The notes: a model not told the origin generated them from the letters alone. A DNA stretch of 64,000 bases from BRH-c25 sp035627615 (GCA_035627615.1 DASPLL010000025.1:62001-126000); one strand, 5' to 3'. Shown: positions 43,340 through 53,643, counted from the first letter of the stretch. Numbers and translations: made by a program.

Positions 43340-44035
43340 ATGGATAAGCTGAATGTATTGGTATGTGATGATGATAAGGCTATAGCCGATGCATTGGAGA
43401 TCTATCTGAAGCAGGAAAACTACAGTGTGGTGAAGGCATATAACGGAGTTCAGGCTCTCAAGGCCATATCCGGACAGAAAATCCATCTTATCCTGCTGGA
43501 TATCATGATGCCGGAAATGGATGGATTGTCGGCAACGATCAAGATACGTGAAGAACAGAATATTCCAATTATTATACTGTCGGCAAAATCTGAGGATACG
43601 GATAAGATAGCAGGCCTGAATTTCGGCGCGGATGACTATGTGACGAAGCCCTTCAATCCAATGGAGCTTATGGCAAGAGTTAAATCTCAGATGCGGCGTT
43701 ATACCATGCTTGGTAGTATGCCACAGAAAAGCAGCGTTCTGAAAACAGGCAGCCTGGAGCTTGATGAGGAGGCCAAAGAGCTGCGTGTGGACGGTGAAAT
43801 CATCAGGCTTACAGCTACGGAATACGGGATTCTGCTGTTCCTTATGAAAAACATGGGGCATGTGTTTTCTATTGACCAGATATACGAAAATGTATGGAGC
43901 GAGCCCTCATATTCGGTAGAAAACACCGTTGCGGTACATATTAGACGCATCAGGGAGAAAATAGAGATAAATCCGAAGGAACCGAAATATCTGAAGGTGG
44001 TGTGGGGTATTGGATATAAAATTGAAAAATATTAA
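43340..44035 (+). CDS. OmpR-family response regulator
   Basis: 231 residues from ATG 43340 after GGAGG. Receiver domain with acidic pair DDDKA, phospho-acceptor aspartate in LILLDIMMPEMDG, and conserved lysine in YVTKPFNP; C-terminal winged helix ending YLKVVWGIGYKIE. The 3' end overlaps the sensor kinase start, so they are one operon and a cognate pair. Likely controls the ABC importer that follows. Confidence 0.96.
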   Translation: MDKLNVLVCDDDKAIADALEIYLKQENYSVVKAYNGVQALKAISGQKIHLILLDIMMPEMDGLSATIKIREEQNIPIIILSAKSEDTDKIAGLNFGADDYVTKPFNPMELMARVKSQMRRYTMLGSMPQKSSVLKTGSLELDEEAKELRVDGEIIRLTATEYGILLFLMKNMGHVFSIDQIYENVWSEPSYSVENTVAVHIRRIREKIEINPKEPKYLKVVWGIGYKIEKY

Positions 44036-46001
44036 ATATGCAACAGGGACAAAGGCCATAGCGGTAATATTGATCTGGTTATGTTTTATAAGTGCAGCGG
44101 GAAGCGGTGTGTTCCTGCTGGAGAACAGGGATATTACATACAGTGAAAGCTATTATGATACTTACAGATTCAGATATAAATTTGAAGAGCTGGTCCGCAA
44201 TACAGTAGAAGCAAATATTGAGTTGAAAAATATTGAAAACATTAAAGCATCCAATAAATATGAGGATATTACGAACGCAAAGATTAATCGCTTTCACAAT
44301 TTAAAAAGTGAATTATCCGGCATGGTGAATTATGCATACTATATCAAAAATGATACTACAGGGGAAACCATTACCAACACAAGTGTTGCCGATCCGCTGG
44401 TATTGATCAAAAGGCAACCTTTTAACATACATATCAGCAAATGGGAGTCGACCTATAATTTTCCCTCCTATTGGGGTGAAATAGGAGGAATGCTCTCTGA
44501 CACCGACTATGATGTATATGCTGCAATGCAGGAGCCGTTTAAAAAAGGAGATGTATTCTATGATGATTACATAAGGTATTCACAAATAAAGGCGATGATT
44601 ACCTATGTATATCTGCTGATACTTGTATCTATTGCCCTGATGATTATTGCTGCGGCATATCTTGCAGTTGTTGCAGGACGCAAGGAAAAAGGCGGGGAGA
44701 TAATCTTCACATACGTGGACGGCATTTACACCGATGTGCATACTTTATTGGTTCTGATTGCTGCTCTCCTGTCGGTGACAATAGTAGTGAGAGTCTCCGG
44801 ACCGTGGAGCATATCAGAGTGGATTTTTCCTTTTATTGTGCTGAGCGTGGACATATTTATAGGCATTTCCTATGTATTGTCCATGATCAGGCAGATAAAA
44901 GCAAAGAGGATTTTCAAGAATACGTTGATTGCGGTTTTGTACAGGAGATTAAATGTATTTGCCAGGCTGTGCTTTGATGGAAAGCTTTTCAGGGCATCAA
45001 TCCTGCTTGTGCTTCTGGTTTATGGACTGATAAACGGAGTATTTTTTGCGGTAGGGACACATTTGCCCAGTGATTATCTAATACCTGTGGTTTTTGGTTT
45101 GTTTCTGGCTTTTAATGCTGCAGCCATCTATTTTTCAGCAAAATCGCTCTATTCACTGTCGCAGATAATGAAGGTGGCAAAGGAGATCTCCTCAGGCAAT
45201 CTGGATTATGCATTGAACAGCTCTGAAATATCAGTGACCTTTTCGGGCCTGGCGGAAGACATCCAGAACATACAGGGGGGAATGAAAAAGGTAGTTGCAG
45301 AAGCAATTAAAGGGGAGCGTATGAAAACAGAGCTGATAACCAATGTGTCGCATGATCTTAAAACACCGCTGACTTCAATAGTTAACTATGTAGATCTGCT
45401 TAAGAATGAGGATCTGAATAATGAAAGGGCTGTGGAGTATATAAGTATACTTGAGGAAAAATCCGGAAGGCTTAAGCAGCTTATTGAGGATCTGGTAGAA
45501 GCGAGCAAGGCTTCGAGCGGCAGCCTGCAGGTCAATGCGGAGAAAGTGGATCTTCATGAGCTTGTCATGCAGGCCTGCGGAGAGTATGAGGAAAAAATAA
45601 GGGAGGCAAAGCTGGACATCCGTATCAATGCTGAAGAAAAGAACACTTATATATATGCCGACGGGAAACAGATGTGGCGTATAATTGAAAACCTCTTCTC
45701 CAATGCCATAAAATACTCTATGCCGCAGTCGAGGGTATATATCAATTTGGCAGAAGGCAGTGAGTATGGGTCACTTACCATAAAGAATATATCGGCCTTT
45801 CCCCTGGATATTCCTCCAGAGCAGCTGACTGAGCGTTTTGTACGCGGAGATGTGTCCAGGACTACCGAGGGCTCAGGCTTGGGGCTTTCTATTGCGCAAA
45901 GCCTTACTGCGCTGCAGGGGGGAAGGTTCGGAATAGAGATTGACGGGGATCTGTTCAAGGTCAGGGCGGAGTTCCCTCTCTGGACGGAAACAGCTGAATA
46001 G
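44010..46001 (+). CDS. multi-pass sensor histidine kinase
   Basis: Up to 663 residues. The start is uncertain: the frame opens with TTG 44010 (another TTG at 44022), within the last codons of the response regulator. An external domain (residues ~40-180) lies between the first helix and a block of five further helices (residues ~190-380). Then come HAMP-like sequence, the H-box NVSHDLKTPLTS (histidine ~447) and ATPase boxes ENLFSNAIKYS and GSGLGLSIAQ. Partner of the regulator upstream; signal unknown. Confidence 0.9.
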   Translation: MDIKLKNIKYATGTKAIAVILIWLCFISAAGSGVFLLENRDITYSESYYDTYRFRYKFEELVRNTVEANIELKNIENIKASNKYEDITNAKINRFHNLKSELSGMVNYAYYIKNDTTGETITNTSVADPLVLIKRQPFNIHISKWESTYNFPSYWGEIGGMLSDTDYDVYAAMQEPFKKGDVFYDDYIRYSQIKAMITYVYLLILVSIALMIIAAAYLAVVAGRKEKGGEIIFTYVDGIYTDVHTLLVLIAALLSVTIVVRVSGPWSISEWIFPFIVLSVDIFIGISYVLSMIRQIKAKRIFKNTLIAVLYRRLNVFARLCFDGKLFRASILLVLLVYGLINGVFFAVGTHLPSDYLIPVVFGLFLAFNAAAIYFSAKSLYSLSQIMKVAKEISSGNLDYALNSSEISVTFSGLAEDIQNIQGGMKKVVAEAIKGERMKTELITNVSHDLKTPLTSIVNYVDLLKNEDLNNERAVEYISILEEKSGRLKQLIEDLVEASKASSGSLQVNAEKVDLHELVMQACGEYEEKIREAKLDIRINAEEKNTYIYADGKQMWRIIENLFSNAIKYSMPQSRVYINLAEGSEYGSLTIKNISAFPLDIPPEQLTERFVRGDVSRTTEGSGLGLSIAQSLTALQGGRFGIEIDGDLFKVRAEFPLWTETAE

Positions 46002-46009
46002 TAAAATGG

Positions 46010-46034
46010 AAAAGTCATGATTTTCATGGCTTTT
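46010..46034 (+). terminator. hairpin after sensor kinase gene
   Basis: AAAAGTCATGA - TTT - TCATGGCTTTT. One G-T pair; T-rich end of the stem itself. Confidence 0.6.
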
Positions 46035-46138
46035 GCTTCGAGTTCATTTTACAGTATAATTATGTACTTTTTCGGATTGTTTAGAAAATTCTATTAAGCT
46101 ACTATGGAAATATAAAGAATTAAGAGGGGGATGTCCAA

Positions 46139-47191
46139 ATGAAAAAGTTTCTTGCTATGACTTTAGTTGTAATAATGCTTTTCTCTGTAGCCGGATGTGC
46201 GGCTAAACCCGCAGAAACACCCGCTGCTTCCGAACCGAGCAGCACAGAGAGCAGCGAACCAGCATCAAAATCACTTGTTGTTTACTGCCCACACCCTGTA
46301 GAATTCATAAACCCAATCATAACTGAGTTTGAAGCCAGTACAGGTATCCAGGCAGAAGTGATCACAGCCGGTACAGGCGAATTGCTTAAAAGAGTGGAAG
46401 CTGAACAGGCAAATCCATTAGGTGATGTTTTCTGGGGAGGATCTCTTTCAACAATATCTCCCAAGATGGACCTGTTCGAAAATTACAAGTCGGCAAATGA
46501 AGATGCAGTTTTCGATGATTGTAAGAATACTGAAGGTATGATGACAAGATTTACTGTAATTCCAAGCGTGCTTATGATAAACACAAAACTCATAGGCGAC
46601 ATAGAGGTTAATGGTTATGAAGATGTTCTGAACCCGGCACTTAAAGGCAAAATCGCTTTTGCAGATCCTTCAAAATCATCATCTTCCTTTGAGCATCTGG
46701 TAAACATGCTTTATGCAATGGGCAACGGCAATCCTGACAATGGATGGGATTATGTGACAAAGCTCAGCAAACAGCTTGATGGAAAGCTCCTGAGCGGCTC
46801 ATCCGCAGTATATAAGGGAGTTGCTGACGGAGAATACACAGTCGGTCTTACCTTTGAGGAAGGTGCAGCTAAATACGTGAAGGATGGAGCACCTGTCAAG
46901 GTTATATATATGGAAGAGGGAACAATATCAAAGCCTGATACAGTACAGATCATAAAGGGTGCAAAGAACATGGACAATGCAAAGACATTCATTGACTTTG
47001 TAACCAGCAAGGAAACCCAGACACTTATTGCAAATGAACTTTGCAGACGTTCAGTAAGAAAAGACGTGCCCGCCGGAAACGGTCTTACTCCAACCAGTGA
47101 AATGAAATTAATAACTGATGATCCTAATGTAGTAAATCCGAACAAACAGGTTTGGCTTGACAAGTTCAAGGACATATATACTAGCAATTAG
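46139..47191 (+). CDS. ABC importer substrate-binding lipoprotein, Fe3+/sugar-phosphate (AfuA-like) family
   Basis: 350 residues; signal with lipobox VAGC (cysteine ~21), then a low-complexity linker and a family 1 iron-type binding protein: LVVYCPHPVEFINPIITEFE, AEQANPLGDVFWGG, GKIAFADPSKSSSSFEHLVN and GLTFEEGAA. The family includes ferric-iron binders and the sugar-phosphate binder AfuA. Iron-binding tyrosine pairs are not evident, and the operon contains a HAD phosphatase, so a phosphorylated substrate is the better guess (inference). Start ATG 46139 follows AGAGGGGG. Confidence 0.85.
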   Translation: MKKFLAMTLVVIMLFSVAGCAAKPAETPAASEPSSTESSEPASKSLVVYCPHPVEFINPIITEFEASTGIQAEVITAGTGELLKRVEAEQANPLGDVFWGGSLSTISPKMDLFENYKSANEDAVFDDCKNTEGMMTRFTVIPSVLMINTKLIGDIEVNGYEDVLNPALKGKIAFADPSKSSSSFEHLVNMLYAMGNGNPDNGWDYVTKLSKQLDGKLLSGSSAVYKGVADGEYTVGLTFEEGAAKYVKDGAPVKVIYMEEGTISKPDTVQIIKGAKNMDNAKTFIDFVTSKETQTLIANELCRRSVRKDVPAGNGLTPTSEMKLITDDPNVVNPNKQVWLDKFKDIYTSN

Positions 47192-47285
47192 TAATTAGTA
47201 AGGATATTCATTACATTATAAATTGACAATATATAAGCTCGCAACTTTCAATAATGTTGTGAGCTTATGTTATGGAGGGAATAAA

Positions 47286-48410
47286 ATGAGCGTCGCGATA
47301 AGCATTGAAAACGTTGTAAAAAGATTTGACAAATTGACTATCATACCCGACCTTTCAATACAAATCAACAATGGTGAGTTTTTTACACTATTGGGACCTT
47401 CAGGCTGCGGAAAGACAACTCTTCTGAGAATGATCGCAGGCTTCAATACAATAGAGGGAGGTATCATAAAGTTTGATGATTCAGTAATAAATGATATACC
47501 TGCCCATAAAAGGAATATAGGCATGGTATTCCAAAACTATGCCATTTTTCCACACCTTACAGTGAAAGAAAATGTTGAATACGGTTTAAAGCTCCGTAAA
47601 ATTCCCAAAGAAGAATTCAACAGAAAAGTTAAGGCCATACTGGAAACTGTGAGGATAGATGATTACAAGGACAGACTGCCCGACAAGCTTTCAGGGGGGC
47701 AGCAGCAGCGTGTCGCACTTGCCCGTGCAATAGTCATACACCCAAGCGTGCTGCTTATGGATGAGCCTCTCTCCAATCTGGATGCAAAGCTCAGACTTGA
47801 AATGAGAAGTGCAATAAGGGACATACAAAAAGAAGTAGGCATAACAACCGTATATGTCACCCATGATCAGGAGGAGGCCCTTGCTATATCCGACAGGATT
47901 GCAGTAATGAAGGATGGGGTCATACAGCAGTGCGGGAAGCCCACAGACATATATACGAGGCCTGCAAATGTATTTGTATCAACCTTTATCGGCTCCTCCA
48001 ACCTTTTAAAGGGCAGGATTAAGCTTGATGGTAAAAGTAAATATGTAGTCTTTGGAGACGGCTATAAAGTCCTTATGGATAATCTGACAGATGATATCAA
48101 GGATGGACAGAATGTGATAATTTCTATAAGACCCGAGGAGTTCTCAATAAAAAATACAGGAATCAAGGTTAATGTAAAAGCAGGTACCTTTCTTGGAAGG
48201 TATAACAATTATGAGATTACATTTGAAGAAGATATGGTTCTGGATGCACAACTAACCTGTGAGCTTACACAGGATTTGGGGCATACTGCGGATTACTTCA
48301 AGAAAGGTGATACTATACACATTGTTCCTAATGCAGCGAAAATAAATGTATTTACTGAAGATGGCGAGCAAAGTCTGATCAAGGATGTGAAAAAATATGA
48401 CCAGGCATAA
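47286..48410 (+). CDS. ABC importer ATP-binding protein
   Basis: 374 residues from ATG 47286 after GGAGGG; the open frame begins 21 codons earlier without a site. Walker A GPSGCGKTT, signature LSGGQQQRVALARA, Walker B LLMDEPLSNLDAKL, and a C-terminal TOBE-type regulatory domain (residues ~240-374). Drives the importer with the preceding binding protein and the following permease, whose start overlaps it by 14 bases. Confidence 0.95.
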   Translation: MSVAISIENVVKRFDKLTIIPDLSIQINNGEFFTLLGPSGCGKTTLLRMIAGFNTIEGGIIKFDDSVINDIPAHKRNIGMVFQNYAIFPHLTVKENVEYGLKLRKIPKEEFNRKVKAILETVRIDDYKDRLPDKLSGGQQQRVALARAIVIHPSVLLMDEPLSNLDAKLRLEMRSAIRDIQKEVGITTVYVTHDQEEALAISDRIAVMKDGVIQQCGKPTDIYTRPANVFVSTFIGSSNLLKGRIKLDGKSKYVVFGDGYKVLMDNLTDDIKDGQNVIISIRPEEFSIKNTGIKVNVKAGTFLGRYNNYEITFEEDMVLDAQLTCELTQDLGHTADYFKKGDTIHIVPNAAKINVFTEDGEQSLIKDVKKYDQA

Positions 48411-50052
48411 ATTCAAATTTGATTTCTGGACTATTGTAACAATCTCCATAGCAATTTTATTTGCAGTATTCCTGGTGTACCCTTTGCTTGCCCTGTTTGT
48501 AAGCAGCTTTAAGGATCCTGCGACGGGAGCTGTTACATTCAGCAACTTTACTAAGTTCATCAGCAGAAAATATTATTACCAGGGGCTTCTTAACAGCTTT
48601 AAGGTCACTACCTGCGTAACCTTTCTTGCGATACTTATTGGTGCGCCAATGGCATATATCATGACTGTATTTAAAATCAAGTGCAAGGGTCTGGTAGAGA
48701 TCCTGGTTATAATCTCAATGCTTTCCCCACCTTTTATAGGGGCTTATTCATGGGTGCTCTTAAGCGGGAGAAGCGGAGTGATAACCAAGTTTTTTGAGAA
48801 CACCTTCGGGATAACTACACCTACCATATATGGCTTTACAGGCATATTGCTCGTATTAACTCTGAAGCTTTATCCGTTTATTTACCTTTATGTATCGGGG
48901 GCACTGAAAAAGATAGACGCATCCTTGAGTGAAGCCGCTGAAAGCCTTGGCTGCAGCCCTGTGAAGAAAGCTGTTACGGTAATACTTCCACTGATTCTCC
49001 CAACCCTTCTTGCAGGTTCTTTGCTGGTATTTATGAATGCCCTTGCCGACTTCGGTACTCCAATGCTTATAGGAGAAGGGTACAACGTCATGCCGGTATT
49101 GATTTATTCAGAGTTCATCAGTGAAGTGGGCGGTCAGGCTAATTTTGCAGCTGCAATGGCGACAATAATGGTTATAATAACTGCACTGCTTTTTATGGGC
49201 CAGAAATATGTAATCAATAAAAAATCCTTTACCATGAGTTCTCTGAGGCCTATACAGTCAAAGGAGATAAAAGGCTTTAAGGGAATATTGGCTCACGTAT
49301 TCATATACGGCGTGGTGCTTCTGTCAATAATACCCCAGGTTACAGTCATCTATACCTCATTTTTGAATACCAGGGGTTCGATGTTTACCTCAGAGTTCTC
49401 ACTGAAAAGCTATAGAACTGTGTTCAAAAACCTTGGAAACTCCATTTCAAACACTTATATATTCGGGCTAATTGCAATTGTACTGATAATCCTTCTGGGA
49501 ATGTTCATCGCATATATATCTACAAGAAAGAGAAATGCATTTACTTCATTAATAGATACGATAACGATGTTCCCGTATATCATACCCGGCTCGGTACTTG
49601 GTATCACACTGCTTCTGGCCTTTAATAAAAAGCCTTTGATATTGAGCGGGACCTTTGTTATCATAATAGTTGCATTTGTAATAAGAAGACTTCCCTATAC
49701 CCTGCGTTCAAGCGCCGCGATACTCTATCAGATCAGCCCGAGTATGGAGGAGGCTTCAATAAGCCTTGGCTACTCCCCTGTGAGAACCTTTTTCAAGGTT
49801 ACGGCAATAATGATGCTTCCCGGGGTAATGGCAGGGGCCATACTGAGCTGGATCACAGTAATAAACGAATTGAGTGCATCGGTAATACTATATACCGGCG
49901 GTACAAGGACTATGTCGGTATCCATATATACTGAGGTCATAAGGGCAAGCTATGGTACAGCTGCTGCACTGTCAACGATCCTGACGGTTACAACGATAAT
50001 ATCGTTGCTAATATTCTTCAGGCTTTCAGGTAATAAAGAGGTCAGCATTTAG
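48397..50052 (+). CDS. ABC importer permease, two membrane domains in one protein
   Basis: 551 residues with about twelve helices. Two binding-protein-dependent permease modules are seen, each with its EAA loop: EAAESLGCSPVKKAVTVILP (about residue 185) and EEASISLGYSPVRTFFKVTA (about residue 450). This duplicated form is typical of SfuB/AfuB-type permeases. It overlaps the ATPase gene and is followed 21 bases later by the HAD phosphatase gene. Confidence 0.95.
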   Translation: MTRHKFKFDFWTIVTISIAILFAVFLVYPLLALFVSSFKDPATGAVTFSNFTKFISRKYYYQGLLNSFKVTTCVTFLAILIGAPMAYIMTVFKIKCKGLVEILVIISMLSPPFIGAYSWVLLSGRSGVITKFFENTFGITTPTIYGFTGILLVLTLKLYPFIYLYVSGALKKIDASLSEAAESLGCSPVKKAVTVILPLILPTLLAGSLLVFMNALADFGTPMLIGEGYNVMPVLIYSEFISEVGGQANFAAAMATIMVIITALLFMGQKYVINKKSFTMSSLRPIQSKEIKGFKGILAHVFIYGVVLLSIIPQVTVIYTSFLNTRGSMFTSEFSLKSYRTVFKNLGNSISNTYIFGLIAIVLIILLGMFIAYISTRKRNAFTSLIDTITMFPYIIPGSVLGITLLLAFNKKPLILSGTFVIIIVAFVIRRLPYTLRSSAAILYQISPSMEEASISLGYSPVRTFFKVTAIMMLPGVMAGAILSWITVINELSASVILYTGGTRTMSVSIYTEVIRASYGTAAALSTILTVTTIISLLIFFRLSGNKEVSI

Positions 50053-50073
50053 ATCATTTTTTAGGGGGAAAAC

Positions 50074-50961
50074 ATGAAAAAATATTCAGGTTATCTTATG
50101 GTATCGGATTTGGATGGTACCTTAATTAATTCGCACCAGAGCATATCAAGACAAAATATTGATGCAATAGAAGCTTTCATTCGGGAGGGCGGATTATTTG
50201 CAGCAGCTACGGGAAGGACTGAACAGAATGTACTGCCTTATATAAAGCACATCAGGGTCAATTGCCCCTGTATACTATATAACGGTGCAATGCTTTATGA
50301 TATAGATAGCAATACCAGTGTAAAAGCTATATTTCTGAACAAAGAGCAGCTTTTGGAACCACTGAAGGAGATCCTTACGAAATATGAAAAATTATGTATG
50401 CAGATATTTGCTCCCGGAAAAATGTTCATAGTCAGCGGAAGGGACAATATGGATCCGCTTGTTGAAGAAGAAGGACAGCCCTATGAGATGGCATGCATTG
50501 ATGACATTGCAAATGAGAACTGGGTAAAGGTATTGTTTGCCGATACTGGCGAGGTGCTGAGGGAGGTCCAGCAATTCCTGACCAATAGGATGAGTGCCGG
50601 ATCAATCCATAGTGCGTTCTCCAGCCCGACATACCTTGAACTGTTTGCAGGCGGTGTTTCAAAGGGAAGCATGCTTGAGAAGCTTATGAAAATAACAGGT
50701 GTTAAGAGGGAAAGGGTAATTGCGATAGGTGATTACTGCAACGATATAGAAATGATAAAAACTGCAGGACTCGGTGTTGCAACTGCCAATGCTCATGAGC
50801 TTTTAAGGGAGGCAGCAGACATTATAACTGTCAGCAACGATGAGCATGCAATCTACAATTTAATAAGCAAAATACTGCCCGTTTATGCAAATACGCGGGG
50901 AGAGAACAGAGCTATACACTTAGCTGCGGAAAAGTGTGCCTGTGTTAAAATAACGGTGTAG
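50074..50961 (+). CDS. Cof-type HAD-IIB phosphatase
   Basis: 295 residues. HAD motif I SDLDGTLINSH, motif II ATGRTE, motif III lysine in GGVSKGSMLEKL, motif IV IGDYCNDIEMIKTAG. Cof-type HAD proteins hydrolyse sugar phosphates and related compounds in the cytoplasm. The last ~20 residues extend past the usual family end. Last gene of the importer operon; probably removes phosphate from the imported compound. Confidence 0.92.
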   Translation: MKKYSGYLMVSDLDGTLINSHQSISRQNIDAIEAFIREGGLFAAATGRTEQNVLPYIKHIRVNCPCILYNGAMLYDIDSNTSVKAIFLNKEQLLEPLKEILTKYEKLCMQIFAPGKMFIVSGRDNMDPLVEEEGQPYEMACIDDIANENWVKVLFADTGEVLREVQQFLTNRMSAGSIHSAFSSPTYLELFAGGVSKGSMLEKLMKITGVKRERVIAIGDYCNDIEMIKTAGLGVATANAHELLREAADIITVSNDEHAIYNLISKILPVYANTRGENRAIHLAAEKCACVKITV

Positions 50962-50967
50962 TCTATG

Positions 50968-51026
50968 ATATTGCCGGACAAAACTCATGACTTATTGGTC
51001 CTGGGTTTTGTCCGGTATATTTTTTT
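50968..51026. terminator. bidirectional terminator reaching into the yesN-type gene
   Basis: TTGCCGGACAAAAC (50970-50984 region) pairs with GTTTTGTCCGG (51005-51015), followed by T7 on the plus strand. The right arm lies inside the last codons of the convergent regulator gene (stop at 50992-50994). Confidence 0.85.
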
Positions 51027-51819
51027 GAATTATGCAGACTCTTGATTTTATGAATTCGGTTGGGGAAGTCAGTGTGTACTTTTTAAATACATTGCAGAAG
51101 TGCTTGTATTCGCTGAAGCCGGTTAATTCAGAAACCTCATACACACGGTATTTTCCCTCATATAACAATTCTATCGCCTTTTGGACCCTGTACTTATTAA
51201 GTACATCAAGGAAGGTCTGATCTGTTATATCCTTGAATTTTCTGCTCAAATAGCTTGTACTGACACCAAGGTTATTTGATATCGACTCTATACTTATTTT
51301 CTGGTTATAATTCAGTTTTATCTGATTTAAAGCTTCGCTGACATAATAATTGTGCTCACTGTCCGGAAGAATAAACACATCCAGATTGACCAACTGCGTG
51401 TCATCGCTGATTTTCGCCTTATCTATCAGGCTATTCAGAACCTTTTTCCTATCGGCATCTTTTTTGATCCTTTCAATTATGTCTGCAAGCTTATCCTTAT
51501 CAACAGGCTTCAGCAGATATTCGGAGACATTCAGAGATATTGCCTGCTTTGCATAATCAAACTCAGAATAGCTGGTTAGTATGATACTGTAAAAAAAATT
51601 ATTGGCAAGCGCCTGCTTGAGCATAGTAATTCCATCCATTACAGGCATCTTTATATCGGTTATGACCAGATCGGGTTTGTGCTCTTCTATCAACTTCAGC
51701 CCCTCAAGTCCGCTATCAGCATCTCCTGCGATTATGCACCCCATAGACAGCCAATCTATTGTATGGACAAGGCCTTTTCTTATTATATCTTCATCTTCAA
51801 TTATCAGCACTTTCAGCAT
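50992..51819 (-). CDS. YesN-type response regulator with AraC output domain
   Basis: 275 residues from ATG 51819 after AGGAGTG. Receiver domain with LIIEDEDIIRKG, phospho-acceptor in DLVITDIKMPVMDG and lysine in LLKPVDKDK; C-terminal AraC HTH pair (IESISNNLGVSTSYLSRKFK, VSELTGFSEYKHFCNVFKK). Works with the YesM-type kinase just upstream, whose end overlaps its start by 23 bases. Such pairs typically switch on carbohydrate uptake genes; the importer next door is the natural target. Confidence 0.95.
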   Translation of the reverse strand: MLKVLIIEDEDIIRKGLVHTIDWLSMGCIIAGDADSGLEGLKLIEEHKPDLVITDIKMPVMDGITMLKQALANNFFYSIILTSYSEFDYAKQAISLNVSEYLLKPVDKDKLADIIERIKKDADRKKVLNSLIDKAKISDDTQLVNLDVFILPDSEHNYYVSEALNQIKLNYNQKISIESISNNLGVSTSYLSRKFKDITDQTFLDVLNKYRVQKAIELLYEGKYRVYEVSELTGFSEYKHFCNVFKKYTLTSPTEFIKSRVCIIQKNIPDKTQDQ

Positions 51820-53518
51820 AATCATCACTCCTGTTAACGGGTAGATTTAAACTTACTGTAATACCGGAATCATCCCGTATTTTAATATTCAATCCATAGG
51901 TATTTCCATACATAAGCTGTATCCTTCTATGAACATTAAACAAGCCTATATAAGCTGAATTGTTTTTCTCCTGCTCCAGCAGCCTTTGGATTTTTCCCAG
52001 CTGCGCAGCTTCCATACCAACTCCATTATCGGATATCACAATAACAAGGTCATCCCGGGCAATATCTGCCTTTATATCTACGGACAGCTCCATCCTGTCC
52101 CCAAATCCGTATTTAATGGCATTTTCAATTATAGGCTGAATTATGAGCTTTGGAACAATGCAATCCGCTGCTTTTTTGTCAACATCAATACTATAGTTGA
52201 ACCGTCTGCCAAAGCGGTATTTTTGTATCATCAGATAATTTTCCGTATATTCAATATCCTCACCAAGCGTCACATTGTGGATATTATTGTTTATGCTGTA
52301 GCGAAGCAGTGCTGAAAGGCTTAATATCACCTTGTTCACAGAATCGGGATCCAGTGCTGACATGCATCTTATCATCTCCAGTGTATTGAATAAAAAGTGT
52401 GGATCGAACTGAGACTCAAGCTGTTTTATTTCTGATAATATATTCTGGGTTGCCTTTTCCTTATTGACCTCTATCAGATTTTTAATGTCGATCAGCATCT
52501 TGTTGTAGGATTCCGCGATTATCTGGAACTCATCCTTTGTATTGATATTTAGAAATGTATCAAGGTTACCGTTTTGTACATTACTTATTCCTTCGATTAT
52601 GTCATCGATTGCCTTGGTTTTACTGTCAGCTATCTTTTTTGCAGAAAAGTGCATTGTCAGGGAAAGGGTGATGAATAGTATTATAAGCAGTACCCCTACC
52701 AATATGAAGATTGAAGTAATATAGCCTATGGATGTGATTGTGTAGACGCTGATATTGCCGTCAAGTATCTGGGATTTGACCATATACTGGCTGTCATCAC
52801 CCGATTTGATAAAGCCCGGCCTGTCTCTGAAGTTGTCGCTTATTTTTCCGAATTTGTTGGTCAGCAGCTTATTCGTTGTGGACACTATGTTGGTATATTT
52901 ATCGGTGATTGCAGCATCAACAGAAAAGTTTCTGCTTATGATCCTTGATAGATCCTCTTCATGTAAATCAAAGGTAATATATCCTGATATTCTACCATCC
53001 GCTATTATCGCTTTGCCCACAGACAAAATCTGCTTGGAGTTTATATCATAGGATTGCTTTTCAATAACTGTCTGATTAGGGGTATCCAGCATTCTTCTTG
53101 TTATACCCCAGGAAAACATGTTCTCTTTAAGAGCATATTCGGGAATTTTTTTCGTACTTGCAATAATTGGATTCATATCCTTGTCAAAGATGAAAAAGTT
53201 ACTTCTTACATCCTTTGAATTCACAAAATTATAAAGCTTCTGGTACATGATGCTGTTATCATGAGAATTTATGTCTTCCATAATATTTTCCTGCTCTGAT
53301 AGGTTGTATGCTTCCCTGATATAAGAAGACACTATACTTTCTATTTTTCGTGATATTTCATTATTGATATCGTAATTCTGCTTGATTACAGTTCTGTACC
53401 ATATGAAAAAGGAAAACATATAGCTTGAAAACGTAATGATTATTACAGGAATCAATGCATAAAGAGTAAAGGTCCTTCGTATATCATCCTTAAAATGCTT
53501 GAACTTGCCGTTTTCCAT
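51797..53518 (-). CDS. YesM-type sensor histidine kinase
   Basis: 573 residues from ATG 53518 (AGAGGAG upstream); the frame is open further up but runs through repeat D. Helix at ~20-42, extracellular sensor to ~270, helix ~272-295, HAMP, then His_kinase family motif QFDPHFLFNTLEMIRC and ATPase boxes ENAIKYGFGD and ISDNGVGM. Forms a two-component system with the YesN-type regulator. Extracellular domain is of the dCache-like type by length; ligand unknown. Confidence 0.95.
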   Translation of the reverse strand: MENGKFKHFKDDIRRTFTLYALIPVIIITFSSYMFSFFIWYRTVIKQNYDINNEISRKIESIVSSYIREAYNLSEQENIMEDINSHDNSIMYQKLYNFVNSKDVRSNFFIFDKDMNPIIASTKKIPEYALKENMFSWGITRRMLDTPNQTVIEKQSYDINSKQILSVGKAIIADGRISGYITFDLHEEDLSRIISRNFSVDAAITDKYTNIVSTTNKLLTNKFGKISDNFRDRPGFIKSGDDSQYMVKSQILDGNISVYTITSIGYITSIFILVGVLLIILFITLSLTMHFSAKKIADSKTKAIDDIIEGISNVQNGNLDTFLNINTKDEFQIIAESYNKMLIDIKNLIEVNKEKATQNILSEIKQLESQFDPHFLFNTLEMIRCMSALDPDSVNKVILSLSALLRYSINNNIHNVTLGEDIEYTENYLMIQKYRFGRRFNYSIDVDKKAADCIVPKLIIQPIIENAIKYGFGDRMELSVDIKADIARDDLVIVISDNGVGMEAAQLGKIQRLLEQEKNNSAYIGLFNVHRRIQLMYGNTYGLNIKIRDDSGITVSLNLPVNRSDDYAESADN

Positions 53519-53593
53519 AAACACTGCTCCTCTGGGACGGATATATTTTGTAATATATATATATTTTAAAGTATATAGCGAAGTTGTACAACA

Positions 53594-53643
53594 AGTGATT
53601 ATTAACACAATAACTTACTTATCATTTAAAGTGTTAATAATCA
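53594..53643. repeat. inverted repeat flanking repeat D
   Basis: GTGATTATTAACAC (53595-53608) and GTGTTAATAATCAC (53631-53644) form a perfect 14-bp inverted pair around 22 bases. The second arm is the end of dispersed repeat D, so this looks like a partial, opposite-facing second copy of the repeat tail. Confidence 0.8.
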
